DNA of 5,473 nt from positions 1-5,473 of the forward strand of contig JABHFC010000297.1 in assembly GCA_018676275.1 (NCBI GenBank), read 5' to 3'. Positions 1 through 5,473 of this stretch are shown here, piece after piece; within the stretch, counting starts at the first letter, position 1, and each line of letters opens with the position of its first letter. Source of the stretch: Gammaproteobacteria bacterium (lineage in GTDB: Bacteria; Pseudomonadota; Gammaproteobacteria; Eutrophobiales; Eutrophobiaceae). The position numbers and the translations under genes were made by a program. Below the pieces are notes generated by a model, which searched no databases, was not told the DNA's origin, and worked only from the letters and a program-made list of their open reading frames with translations.

Positions 1-128
1 AGTTATAAATAATTAGTTTATCGAAATATATTTTTCAAGTAGTCTGAATTTTGTGCCTGATTATTACTTTCGCAGGTGCTACAAATCAATTTGAGAAGTA
101 AACCAAAAACCGGGGAAGCTAAAACTAA
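1..128 (+). other. AT-rich leader upstream of the regulator gene
   Basis: This stretch is strongly AT-rich and holds no gene. An in-frame TAA at 126-128 lies directly before the GTG start of the regulator. A weak purine-rich ribosome-binding site (GGGGAAG, 112-118) precedes that start at a somewhat long distance. Several AT-rich hexamers, such as TATAAA at 4-9, could be -10 elements, but none has a convincing -35 partner inside the window. The ACTACCC/GGGTGGT palindrome found before the two downstream genes is absent here, so the sequence gives no sign that the regulator controls itself through that site. Confidence 0.35.
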
Positions 129-2828
129 GTGATTTCATCCTTTCATACGGTTATTAAAACAAAGCTTCATCCGCCCGCATATCGTTCTCAACTTGTTGTT
201 CGAAACCGTCTGATTGAACGCTTGGTAAATGACAGCAAAGTGAAGTTAACTCTTGTCGCTGCTCCGGCGGGTTTTGGAAAAAGCACATTACTGGGGCAGT
301 GGTTTGAAAAACTGGTTAGTGACGAACTTTGCTGTTGGTATTCTCTCGATCAAGCTGACAACGAACCAGCTAGTTTTTTACTACACTTTATTGCTTCGAT
401 AAGAACTTCTTTACCAGATTTTGGAGCCGAAGTTTTGCAACTAATGGAAACATCTATCGTTGCCGACATTACAGACACGCTTGCTTTGCTAATTAATGAT
501 CTCGTTGATAACACTCAAACCCTTAATCTTTTTGTCGATGACTATCATTTCTCAAACTCTGATCAAATAAATCAATTTATTGAGCTACTAATAAACCTCT
601 CCCCGGCTAATTTCCATTTAATCCTTGCAGGAAGAATGAGACCAGCATTGCCATTATCAGATTTAAAAGTACGTGGTGAGTTGAATGAGATTACTGCTAC
701 TCATCTTCGTTTCGAAAATGAAGAAGCAAGAGCATTTATGAATGATGCTCATTCGTTAAATCTTTCCAATGATCAATTGGCAAGCCTTTATGAGCATAGT
801 GAAGGCTGGGTGGCAGGACTTCAATTGGCCTATCTGTCCCTGCGTGATGTTGAGGGTAGAGATGACTATATCGATTCTTTTTCCGGCAACCTGCGTGATA
901 TCGCAGACTACCTGGCGGTGGATGTACTAAATCAACAACCTGAAGAAATTAAAAATTTCCTCCTGCGTACATCCATATTACAACGAATGAATGCCGATGT
1001 GTGTACCTCTCTGACCGGCCTTGAGGATTGCCAGCTATTGCTTGATAAACTGGAAGAACAAAACCTGTTTATTTTACCTTTGGACAGAAAGAGACAGTGG
1101 TACCGCTACCATCATCTATTCCATGAATTTTTGCTGGGTCAATTAAGGCGACAATTTCCCGAACAGATAGTAAATTTGTACAACAAGGCAGCTGACTGGT
1201 TTGACGCAGAGGGCTTTACCGGAGAAGCGGTTGATTATTCTCTCTTATCAGGGGATATGAATCTTACGATAAAACTTGTTGAATCCCAGGTTGAAGAAGA
1301 AATGATGGCGGGCCGAATGACACGCGTTAATAACTGGGTCAATCGCATTCCTGAACAAGTTCGCAAATCTCATCCCAAGCTTCTAATCGCAAAATGTACT
1401 GCGCTATTCCATATGAACCGTGCCGACCAGGCAGAAGAAACTCTTACTTTACTCAAAGAAAATCATGATCCATCTGATAATTTTTTGAAAAATAAAATAG
1501 CGGTTCTTGACGCCGGTATCGCTATTTCCAGAGATGATATCAATAATATTCTTTCGCCGCTATCGGACGTAAAAGAGCTGCCTTCTAATTTTGATAACGG
1601 GATCATTGGAAATATTCGCGGCTACGCATTATCGGAATTGAGCAATTATGGTTTAGCACTGCAATCATTAAACGACGCGCGCCATTATCACAAGTTAAAC
1701 GGCTCAGAATTTGGTGTTGTATATACTGACTGTTTCCTTGGATTTATAGATCTTGCCAAGGGCAACCTGCAAAAATGCTACGATCGGTTTGGCGCCTATG
1801 GATCAGAAGCGGGTAAATCGATTGAAACTTACGTGGCTCCTGTTCCCAAAATTATGCAAGGTGTAGTTTTATACGAGTGGAATGAACTGGATAAAGCGCT
1901 GAAACTTCTTAAGGCAAACCTTCCATTGATAGAACAGGTAGGACATATCAAATTACTTACACTGGGCTATATTACCCTGGCAAAGATATATGGCGATAAG
2001 AATGATCATATTAGTGCTAGTCGTTATTTCGATTATATCTACACATTAGGTGAGAGCCGTGGCATACCCTATATACGATTAAAATCACTAGTTGAATCCG
2101 AACGGGTTCGTTATCTAATTGGCAACAGGAGGGTCAACGAAGCTATAGATATTTCCATTCCGATGGATATTGATATGGAAGTATCCTCGCCTGTTATACC
2201 TGAAGGTTGGGAACGGATTGCCTGTTTGAACCTGCTAATCTGGTCACGCCTACAAATAGCTAGTGGGATGGCCCAACGCAGTTTGCCGGTATTAAGTCAA
2301 CTTGAAAAACTCGCAGATAAAGTAAATCGATATAAACGAGTGATTGAATGCAAAATATTACAGGCTATTGCCTTATTAAAGATTGATGAGAGAAACTCTG
2401 CTGAAAAATACTTGATTGAAGCGCTAAGACTCTCCTGCCCGAACCAGGCGATTCGTACTTATTTTGATGAAGAGAGTGAAATATCGGAATTACTGGCACA
2501 CATAATTAGCAGACCGGATATCAATTCAGACAGAGATTTGCACACATATATTGAGAAATTATATGAGGCCTTATCTCATAACAGTTCTGAAGAACTTATA
2601 TTAAAGAACACAAGCGATACATCCAATTTGGTTGAACCCTTGAGTCAGCGCGAAATTGATATATTGCAATTAATTGCAGCCGGACAATCAAACCGTGTTA
2701 TTGCTGACAAACTTCACATCAGTGAGAATACTGTAAAATGGCATATAAAGAACATTTTCGGAAAGCTAAGTGTCAATAAACGCGCAGCAGCCGTCGTGAT
2801 GGCACAACAACTGCGTTTACTAAATTGA
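129..2828 (+). CDS. MalT-type LuxR-family ATP-dependent transcriptional activator
   Basis: This is a cytoplasmic one-component regulator of the MalT/LAL class: an N-terminal STAND ATPase, a long helical sensor region and a C-terminal LuxR/GerE DNA-binding domain. Its 899 residues are close to the roughly 900 of MalT. Visible motifs are Walker A APAGFGKST (K51, S52), the conserved WYSLDQADNEP (from W70), Walker B LNLFVDDYH (D137, D138), GWVAGLQLA (from G226) and WYRYHHLFHEFL (W324-L335). Residues about 350-820 are helical and TPR-like, where this family binds its inducer. The LuxR helix-turn-helix spans about 837-899 and includes PLSQRE and the recognition region ISENTVKWHIKNIFGKL. The GTG start follows an in-frame TAA directly, and the usual TKLHPP motif falls at residues 11-16, so the start is well placed. 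The inducer is unknown. Two palindromes downstream, before the hydrolase and receptor genes, are candidate binding sites by inference. Class is very sure; target is not. Confidence 0.95.
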   Translation: MISSFHTVIKTKLHPPAYRSQLVVRNRLIERLVNDSKVKLTLVAAPAGFGKSTLLGQWFEKLVSDELCCWYSLDQADNEPASFLLHFIASIRTSLPDFGAEVLQLMETSIVADITDTLALLINDLVDNTQTLNLFVDDYHFSNSDQINQFIELLINLSPANFHLILAGRMRPALPLSDLKVRGELNEITATHLRFENEEARAFMNDAHSLNLSNDQLASLYEHSEGWVAGLQLAYLSLRDVEGRDDYIDSFSGNLRDIADYLAVDVLNQQPEEIKNFLLRTSILQRMNADVCTSLTGLEDCQLLLDKLEEQNLFILPLDRKRQWYRYHHLFHEFLLGQLRRQFPEQIVNLYNKAADWFDAEGFTGEAVDYSLLSGDMNLTIKLVESQVEEEMMAGRMTRVNNWVNRIPEQVRKSHPKLLIAKCTALFHMNRADQAEETLTLLKENHDPSDNFLKNKIAVLDAGIAISRDDINNILSPLSDVKELPSNFDNGIIGNIRGYALSELSNYGLALQSLNDARHYHKLNGSEFGVVYTDCFLGFIDLAKGNLQKCYDRFGAYGSEAGKSIETYVAPVPKIMQGVVLYEWNELDKALKLLKANLPLIEQVGHIKLLTLGYITLAKIYGDKNDHISASRYFDYIYTLGESRGIPYIRLKSLVESERVRYLIGNRRVNEAIDISIPMDIDMEVSSPVIPEGWERIACLNLLIWSRLQIASGMAQRSLPVLSQLEKLADKVNRYKRVIECKILQAIALLKIDERNSAEKYLIEALRLSCPNQAIRTYFDEESEISELLAHIISRPDINSDRDLHTYIEKLYEALSHNSSEELILKNTSDTSNLVEPLSQREIDILQLIAAGQSNRVIADKLHISENTVKWHIKNIFGKLSVNKRAAAVVMAQQLRLLN

Positions 2829-2862
2829 GTTTCTCTTTTTTATAACGGATATTTTCAGATCG

Positions 2863-2880
2863 ACTACCCAATGGGGTGGT
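2863..2880 (+). promoter_or_regulatory. Putative activator operator upstream of the hydrolase gene
   Basis: The sequence ACTACCC-AATG-GGGTGGT is an imperfect dyad whose half-sites are ACTACCC and, on the other strand, ACCACCC (6 of 7 matching). It differs at one position from the site at 5269-5286. Its centre at 2871.5 is about 42.5 bp upstream of the start point predicted from the TATATT at 2902-2907, so it would overlap -35, as expected for a class II activator. That the neighbouring LuxR-type regulator binds it is inferred from proximity and promoter geometry. It does not resemble the asymmetric MalT box of enteric bacteria. Confidence 0.7.
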
Positions 2881-2907
2881 GTTATAGCTATTCCACAGCA
2901 GTATATT
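2879..2907 (+). promoter_or_regulatory. Predicted activator-dependent sigma70 promoter of the hydrolase gene
   Basis: TATATT at 2902-2907, within the conserved CAGTATATT, matches the -10 consensus at five of six positions. The hexamer 17 bp upstream (2879-2884, GTGTTA) is a poor -35 and is partly covered by the palindrome, which fits a promoter that needs an activator. The predicted start near 2914 gives a leader of about 58 nt. The same layout recurs at 5285-5313. Confidence 0.6.
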
Positions 2908-2959
2908 CCCCCTGTATTTTAACTTTCAGTATCCAAAGTCAAACAAGCACCTTCGATCC

Positions 2960-2965
2960 GGGAAT
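2960..2965 (+). promoter_or_regulatory. Ribosome-binding site that selects the ATG at 2972
   Basis: GGGAAT has its GGGA core 8 nt before the ATG at 2972. An in-frame TTG at 2969 would sit only 5 nt away. The same GGGAAT precedes the receptor start at 5368 at nearly the same distance, and both starts read ATGTYCAGAATY, so the ATG is the conserved start. Confidence 0.65.
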
Positions 2966-2971
2966 AACTTG

Positions 2972-5152
2972 ATGTCCAGAATTTATGTTCCATTTAACTT
3001 CACCCGCATCCGCTGCTGGTCTGAATACACCATGCAGTGTTGTGCAGTGCTATTTATGTTCTTTTTCATGCACACTGGTGCTGTTCTTGCGCACAGCAAC
3101 CACCCTCTTGGGAAACGGCAGCTTGAGTGGCAGCCGGATGCAAATATCTCTCGCACCCTGACCATGAATATAGATTTTCACGGTGGTGACTGGTTCGTGG
3201 CCTGGAGAGCACCCGGGCGTGTTGAGCAACGTGATGGTCGTCAATGCCTGGTAGGACCTTATTTTTTCTTTGACGTTGATGATAACTTTGCATTTAATAT
3301 CGATGAAACCGTGACGCTTGAATTACTGTTTGATCGCAGTGGAACAGATGGTTTCAATCTTTCCTATGACCACGTGGTCAACCCCACGGTAAAACAAGTC
3401 CGCCTTGATCCGGATTACAAGGAACGTTGGCAACGGGTAACCGTGCAATTAGAGCGTGCACGCCTGGCAAATCGCAAATACGAAAAGACAGACTTCGCCA
3501 TCGGTGCGCTTGGTGCCAAACACCCGCAGCCGAAAGATGTAAATGGCGAACTTGTCCTTTGTGATTTGAAAATCAGACGTGAAAATAAAGTGCCGGCAAT
3601 CGAGCCGGCAAATGGATTTCTTGAGTTAAGCATCCGTAACGAAGACGGCTCGGCAGATTCCGTTAGAGTGGGGTTATATGACGCTGAGGGTGGGAGTCCT
3701 CTGGCGAGCGATGACGCCGTGACCCTGGAACCTTTTTCATCGCCATTCAAGCAATGGCCCCTGATCAATGCGGTCAAGGGCTGGCCGAGTGATGGTCGTT
3801 ATGTTTTTTATGTGGACGGGATGTATAAAGCGCCAGTACCTGAAGGCAGCTATGACCTCGTAGTCTACAAAGGCCCTGAATATCGTATCGTTCACCGTAA
3901 AATAAAGATTGAGGCAGGCAAAACCCATAATGTGAATGTCAAATTGAAACGCTGGATAGACATGCCCGCCATGGGTTGGTATTCAGGGGACGCTCACATT
4001 CATATTGCCCGACCGGATACCTCCAAAAACAAGAGCACCCTTGCTTACACGCAAGCTGAAGATATTCATGTTTCCAATCTATTACAGGTAAGCAATGTCG
4101 CCTTAGGTGATCATTACCCTCAGTATGCCTTTGGCCATGCAGGACACTTTGTCGAGTCTAATCATGCCCTGGTATCGGGACAGGAATCACCCCGTTCATC
4201 ACATCGCGGTCACAGTATTGGACTGAACAGCAGCAAATACATATGGACAAAGGAGGATTATTTCCTTTACAACACCATTGCAAAGCGCATCCACGAGGAC
4301 GGCGGACTCTGGGGTTACGCCCATGTGGCTATTGATGCATTTAATGTCCGTTATGGCCTGGCACTGGATATGCCCTTGGGAGTTGTCGATTTCCTGGAAA
4401 TATTGCAAATGAGTATGCTTGATACCAGCTATCTATATGACTTCCTCAACCTGGGTTACAAATTACTCCCGGCAGCCGGGTCTGACTATCCCTTTATACA
4501 TATGGCAGGCAGCGAACGTATCTATGCGAAGCTTGGCGGAGCGTTTTCTCCGCAAGCCTGGTTTGATGCCTGGCGTAGCAAACGTTCGTTTGTCTCTAAT
4601 GGACCTGTCATTGATTTCACAGTTAACAAAGATTCTGAAAGGGTTGAATTCAATCTGCACCGAGGAGACACAGTAAATATTTCAGTAAGAGCGTCAATTA
4701 ACCCCGACATCGGTGATTTGGCAAAACTCGAACTCGTCGTTCTCGGAAAAGTTGTCAAAACAATCACCTCTGATAGTGGAACAGAATCGTTGGCACTTGA
4801 CTACGACTTCCAGCCACATGACTCCCAATGGTTGGCTATTCGCACTTATGGAAAAGAACAGGCTGTCGCACACACAGCCCCGATCTATCTATATGTCGAT
4901 GGTGATCAGCGTTTTTGGAACCCCGGCCTGGCTAAAGATATTGCATCAAAATATATCGATGTATTGAACGAGTTTAAATCTTCTACCCCGGTTCTGGATG
5001 AAGACTGGGAGAGATTTGATGTTGAAGATGTTCTGATGCCTAGTTGGAATGCCAGTAAAGAGGAATTGGATAAACGCATCGATGAGGCAATTGGCATTTA
5101 CAAAAATCTAATCCGGGAGGTCACAGGATTAGAAGATAGAAAGAGCAAGTAA
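2972..5152 (+). CDS. Exported CehA/McbA-type PHP-domain metallohydrolase
   Basis: The 726-aa product is predicted to be Sec-exported. A long n-region of about 20 residues is followed by the hydrophobic CCAVLFMFFF and a likely signal peptidase I site at AVLA|HS (residues 40/41). There is no lipobox, so a soluble periplasmic or secreted protein is expected. Residues about 41-205 form a beta-rich domain I cannot name, holding the only two mature cysteines (C92, C197), a likely disulfide. Residues about 210-325 look like an Ig-like or carboxypeptidase-regulatory-like beta domain. The PHP-type catalytic region starts at GDAHIH (D340, H342, H344). Other candidate metal ligands are D380/H381, E405, H414 in GHSIGL, H451 in GYAHVA and D505 in AGSD. 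The family is named for carbaryl hydrolases and splits ester, carbamate or phosphoester-like bonds; the substrate here cannot be read from sequence. The gene has its own palindrome-linked promoter and precedes a TonB-dependent receptor gene, suggesting processing of an imported compound. By eye it is richer in GC than the regulator gene. Confidence 0.85.
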   Translation: MSRIYVPFNFTRIRCWSEYTMQCCAVLFMFFFMHTGAVLAHSNHPLGKRQLEWQPDANISRTLTMNIDFHGGDWFVAWRAPGRVEQRDGRQCLVGPYFFFDVDDNFAFNIDETVTLELLFDRSGTDGFNLSYDHVVNPTVKQVRLDPDYKERWQRVTVQLERARLANRKYEKTDFAIGALGAKHPQPKDVNGELVLCDLKIRRENKVPAIEPANGFLELSIRNEDGSADSVRVGLYDAEGGSPLASDDAVTLEPFSSPFKQWPLINAVKGWPSDGRYVFYVDGMYKAPVPEGSYDLVVYKGPEYRIVHRKIKIEAGKTHNVNVKLKRWIDMPAMGWYSGDAHIHIARPDTSKNKSTLAYTQAEDIHVSNLLQVSNVALGDHYPQYAFGHAGHFVESNHALVSGQESPRSSHRGHSIGLNSSKYIWTKEDYFLYNTIAKRIHEDGGLWGYAHVAIDAFNVRYGLALDMPLGVVDFLEILQMSMLDTSYLYDFLNLGYKLLPAAGSDYPFIHMAGSERIYAKLGGAFSPQAWFDAWRSKRSFVSNGPVIDFTVNKDSERVEFNLHRGDTVNISVRASINPDIGDLAKLELVVLGKVVKTITSDSGTESLALDYDFQPHDSQWLAIRTYGKEQAVAHTAPIYLYVDGDQRFWNPGLAKDIASKYIDVLNEFKSSTPVLDEDWERFDVEDVLMPSWNASKEELDKRIDEAIGIYKNLIREVTGLEDRKSK

Positions 5153-5198
5153 CAATTCACTGGAACAAGTCTGAACTTTTACCCATGAAGGGAAATCG

Positions 5199-5220
5199 GT
5201 TGTTGTGACGGCACAACAAC
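5199..5220 (+). other. Perfect 9-bp hairpin downstream of the hydrolase gene
   Basis: GTTGTTGTG-ACGG-CACAACAAC is a perfect 9-bp stem with a 4-nt loop, 47 nt after the hydrolase stop codon. The corresponding sequence inside the intact regulator gene pairs imperfectly, so the relic may have drifted into, or been kept as, a transcript-end structure. No T-run follows directly; the nearest is at 5256-5261, so it is not a canonical intrinsic terminator. It overlaps the 12-bp palindrome ACTACATGTAGT (5219-5230), and a further palindrome TAGTCGACTA follows at 5227-5236. Confidence 0.55.
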
Positions 5221-5237
5221 TACATGTAGTCGACTAA
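5199..5237 (+). pseudogene. Relic of the C-terminus of a second MalT-type LuxR regulator
   Basis: In the frame ending at TAA 5235-5237 this reads VVVTAQQLHVVD-stop. The intact regulator ends AVVMAQQLRLLN-stop, so the stop falls at the same place. The differences are mild (M/T, R/H, L/V, L/V, N/D), and several codons differ only at a silent position. Upstream, the similarity fades within a few codons and the frame meets a TGA at 5172-5174, with no helix-turn-helix left. The conservative changes suggest descent from a once-functional paralogue rather than a recent copy of the gene at 129-2828. It lies directly before the receptor promoter, in the position the intact regulator holds before the hydrolase promoter. 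Coincidence is unlikely, given the matching order of the following promoter elements. Confidence 0.65.
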
Positions 5238-5268
5238 AATATCCTTTAATACCTGTTTTTTCCTTATT

Positions 5269-5286
5269 ACTACCCAATTGGGTGGT
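5269..5286 (+). promoter_or_regulatory. Putative activator operator upstream of the receptor gene
   Basis: ACTACCC-AATT-GGGTGGT is the second copy of the palindrome at 2863-2880, and its AATT centre makes it the more symmetrical of the two. Its centre at 5277.5 is again about 42.5 bp before the start point predicted from TATATT at 5308-5313. Two near-identical sites at identical promoter positions support one regulator acting on both genes; the neighbouring MalT-type protein is the obvious candidate by inference. Confidence 0.72.
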
Positions 5287-5313
5287 GAGTCACGCGCCCA
5301 ACAACAGTATATT
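5285..5313 (+). promoter_or_regulatory. Predicted activator-dependent sigma70 promoter of the receptor gene
   Basis: TATATT at 5308-5313 lies in the same CAGTATATT block as in the hydrolase promoter, exactly 18 nt after the palindrome. The -35 position (5285-5290, GTGAGT) is a poor match and overlaps the palindrome. A start near 5320 would give a leader of about 48 nt. Confidence 0.6.
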
Positions 5314-5355
5314 TCTGACAGGTTTTCATATCGAAAACTCAGAATCCATCCATAT

Positions 5356-5360
5356 GGGGA
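5356..5360 (+). promoter_or_regulatory. Ribosome-binding site of the receptor gene
   Basis: GGGGA lies 7 nt before the ATG at 5368, a standard spacing. It corresponds to the GGGAAT before the hydrolase start and fixes the start of the partial gene at the window edge. Confidence 0.7.
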
Positions 5361-5367
5361 ATTACCT

Positions 5368-5473
5368 ATGTTCAGAATCACTACCCGACACCAGGTTCGA
5401 AAAATAATAGCCATTATTTTACTAACTACCTTTTATGCGACTACAGCAATAGCTCAGGCAGTGCTGGAAGAAG
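5368..5473 (+). CDS. Probable TonB-dependent outer-membrane receptor, N-terminus only (cut by window end)
   Basis: Thirty-five codons are visible, open to the window edge. They encode a classic signal peptide: a basic n-region with RHQVRK, a hydrophobic stretch IIAIILLTTFYA, and a likely cleavage site at TTAIA|QA (residues 29/30). The mature protein begins QAVLEE. In many gammaproteobacterial TonB-dependent receptors this is followed by a TonB-box-like segment of the type EEIVVTA, so a receptor importing a substrate across the outer membrane is the best guess. Only the export signal is certain, because neither plug nor barrel is in the window. The gene has its own promoter and ribosome-binding site, matched to those of the hydrolase gene, which suggests joint induction. 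Confidence 0.6.
   Translation, partial: MFRITTRHQVRKIIAIILLTTFYATTAIAQAVLEE

Larger units (their letters stand above)
2790..2983 (+). repeat. Diverged direct repeat, copy 1 (regulator 3' end, promoter, leader, first codons)
   Basis: This copy pairs with 5199-5379. Conserved blocks, in the same order and at nearly the same spacing, are: GTGAYGGCACAACAACT (regulator C-terminal codons), ACTACCCAATKGGGTGGTG, CAGTATATT, TCAGWATCCA, GGGAATWAC, and ATGTYCAGAATY across the start codon. Between the blocks the two copies have diverged considerably, with small indels. The first block lies 62 nt before the palindrome here and 59 nt in copy 2. The palindrome-to-CAGTATATT spacing is identical in both. Confidence 0.75.
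5199..5379 (+). repeat. Diverged direct repeat, copy 2 (regulator relic, promoter, leader, first codons)
   Basis: This is the partner of 2790-2983. It carries the relic of a regulator C-terminus, the palindrome, CAGTATATT, the GGGAAT ribosome-binding site and the first codons of the receptor gene. The strongest matches are 16 of 17 bases at GTGACGGCACAACAACT and 18 of 19 bases at the palindrome plus the following G. The two copies flank the hydrolase gene in direct orientation. Confidence 0.75.

Noticed and set aside
2829..2845. T-rich stretch after the regulator stop as an intrinsic terminator
   Set aside because: No stable GC-rich stem precedes the T-run.
2969..2971. TTG as an upstream start codon for the hydrolase gene
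   Set aside because: It is only 5 nt from the GGGA core, while the next codon is ATG at 8 nt, and the ATG aligns with the receptor start in the repeated leader.
2829..2971. Classical enteric MalT boxes in the intergenic regions
   Set aside because: No GGGGATGAGG-like decamer array is seen on either strand; the conserved element is the ACTACCC/GGGTGGT dyad instead.
2983..3293. Several overlapping minus-strand open frames within the hydrolase gene
   Set aside because: They are antisense to a gene with clear signal-peptide and catalytic motifs, show no recognisable domains and have no convincing ribosome-binding sites.
5256..5261. T6 run as the tail of an intrinsic terminator for the hydrolase gene
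   Set aside because: It is about 35 nt beyond the 5199-5220 hairpin with no stem next to it, too far for a normal intrinsic terminator.
5380..5386. A third ACTACCC half-site just inside the receptor gene
   Set aside because: There is no GGGTGGT partner at the right distance, and it lies in coding sequence (Thr-Thr-Arg codons), so it is probably chance.
5220..5414. Minus-strand open frame across the receptor promoter
   Set aside because: It runs antisense through the palindrome, -10 block, ribosome-binding site and signal peptide, all of which are better supported on the + strand.

Overview
The window looks like chromosomal DNA of a Gram-negative, probably marine or environmental gammaproteobacterium (Cellvibrionales/Spongiibacteraceae-like). 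That placement is an inference from three things: a MalT-type LuxR regulator, a Sec-exported metallohydrolase, and the first 35 codons of what looks like a TonB-dependent outer-membrane receptor ending in AQAVLEE. All genes are on the + strand. No RNA gene, insertion sequence or CRISPR array was seen.

Layout: 1-128 is an AT-rich leader with no promoter I can call firmly. 129-2828 encodes an 899-aa MalT/LuxR-type ATP-dependent activator. 2829-2971 is an intergenic region with an 18-bp imperfect palindrome, a -10-like TATATT and a Shine-Dalgarno sequence. 2972-5152 encodes a 726-aa exported PHP-fold metallohydrolase of the CehA/McbA type. 5153-5367 is a second intergenic region, and 5368 to the window end is the start of the receptor gene.

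The most notable signal is that the two intergenic regions are diverged copies of each other. Each has the palindrome ACTACCC-AAT(G/T)-GGGTGGT, then exactly 18 nt, then CAGTATATT. With TATATT as the -10 element, the palindrome centre falls near -42.5 in both, which is the class II activator position overlapping -35. The similarity continues through the ribosome-binding site into the first four codons (ATGTYCAGAATY). It also extends upstream: just before the receptor promoter is a short relic frame reading VVVTAQQLHVVD-stop, which matches the C-terminus of the intact regulator (AVVMAQQLRLLN-stop).

Inferred model: a repeated 'regulator - operator/promoter - exported protein' module has been duplicated, and the second regulator has been lost except for its last codons. 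The surviving regulator, or its relative, would co-activate the periplasmic hydrolase and the outer-membrane receptor from matched promoters, forming a small uptake-and-processing regulon for an unknown substrate.
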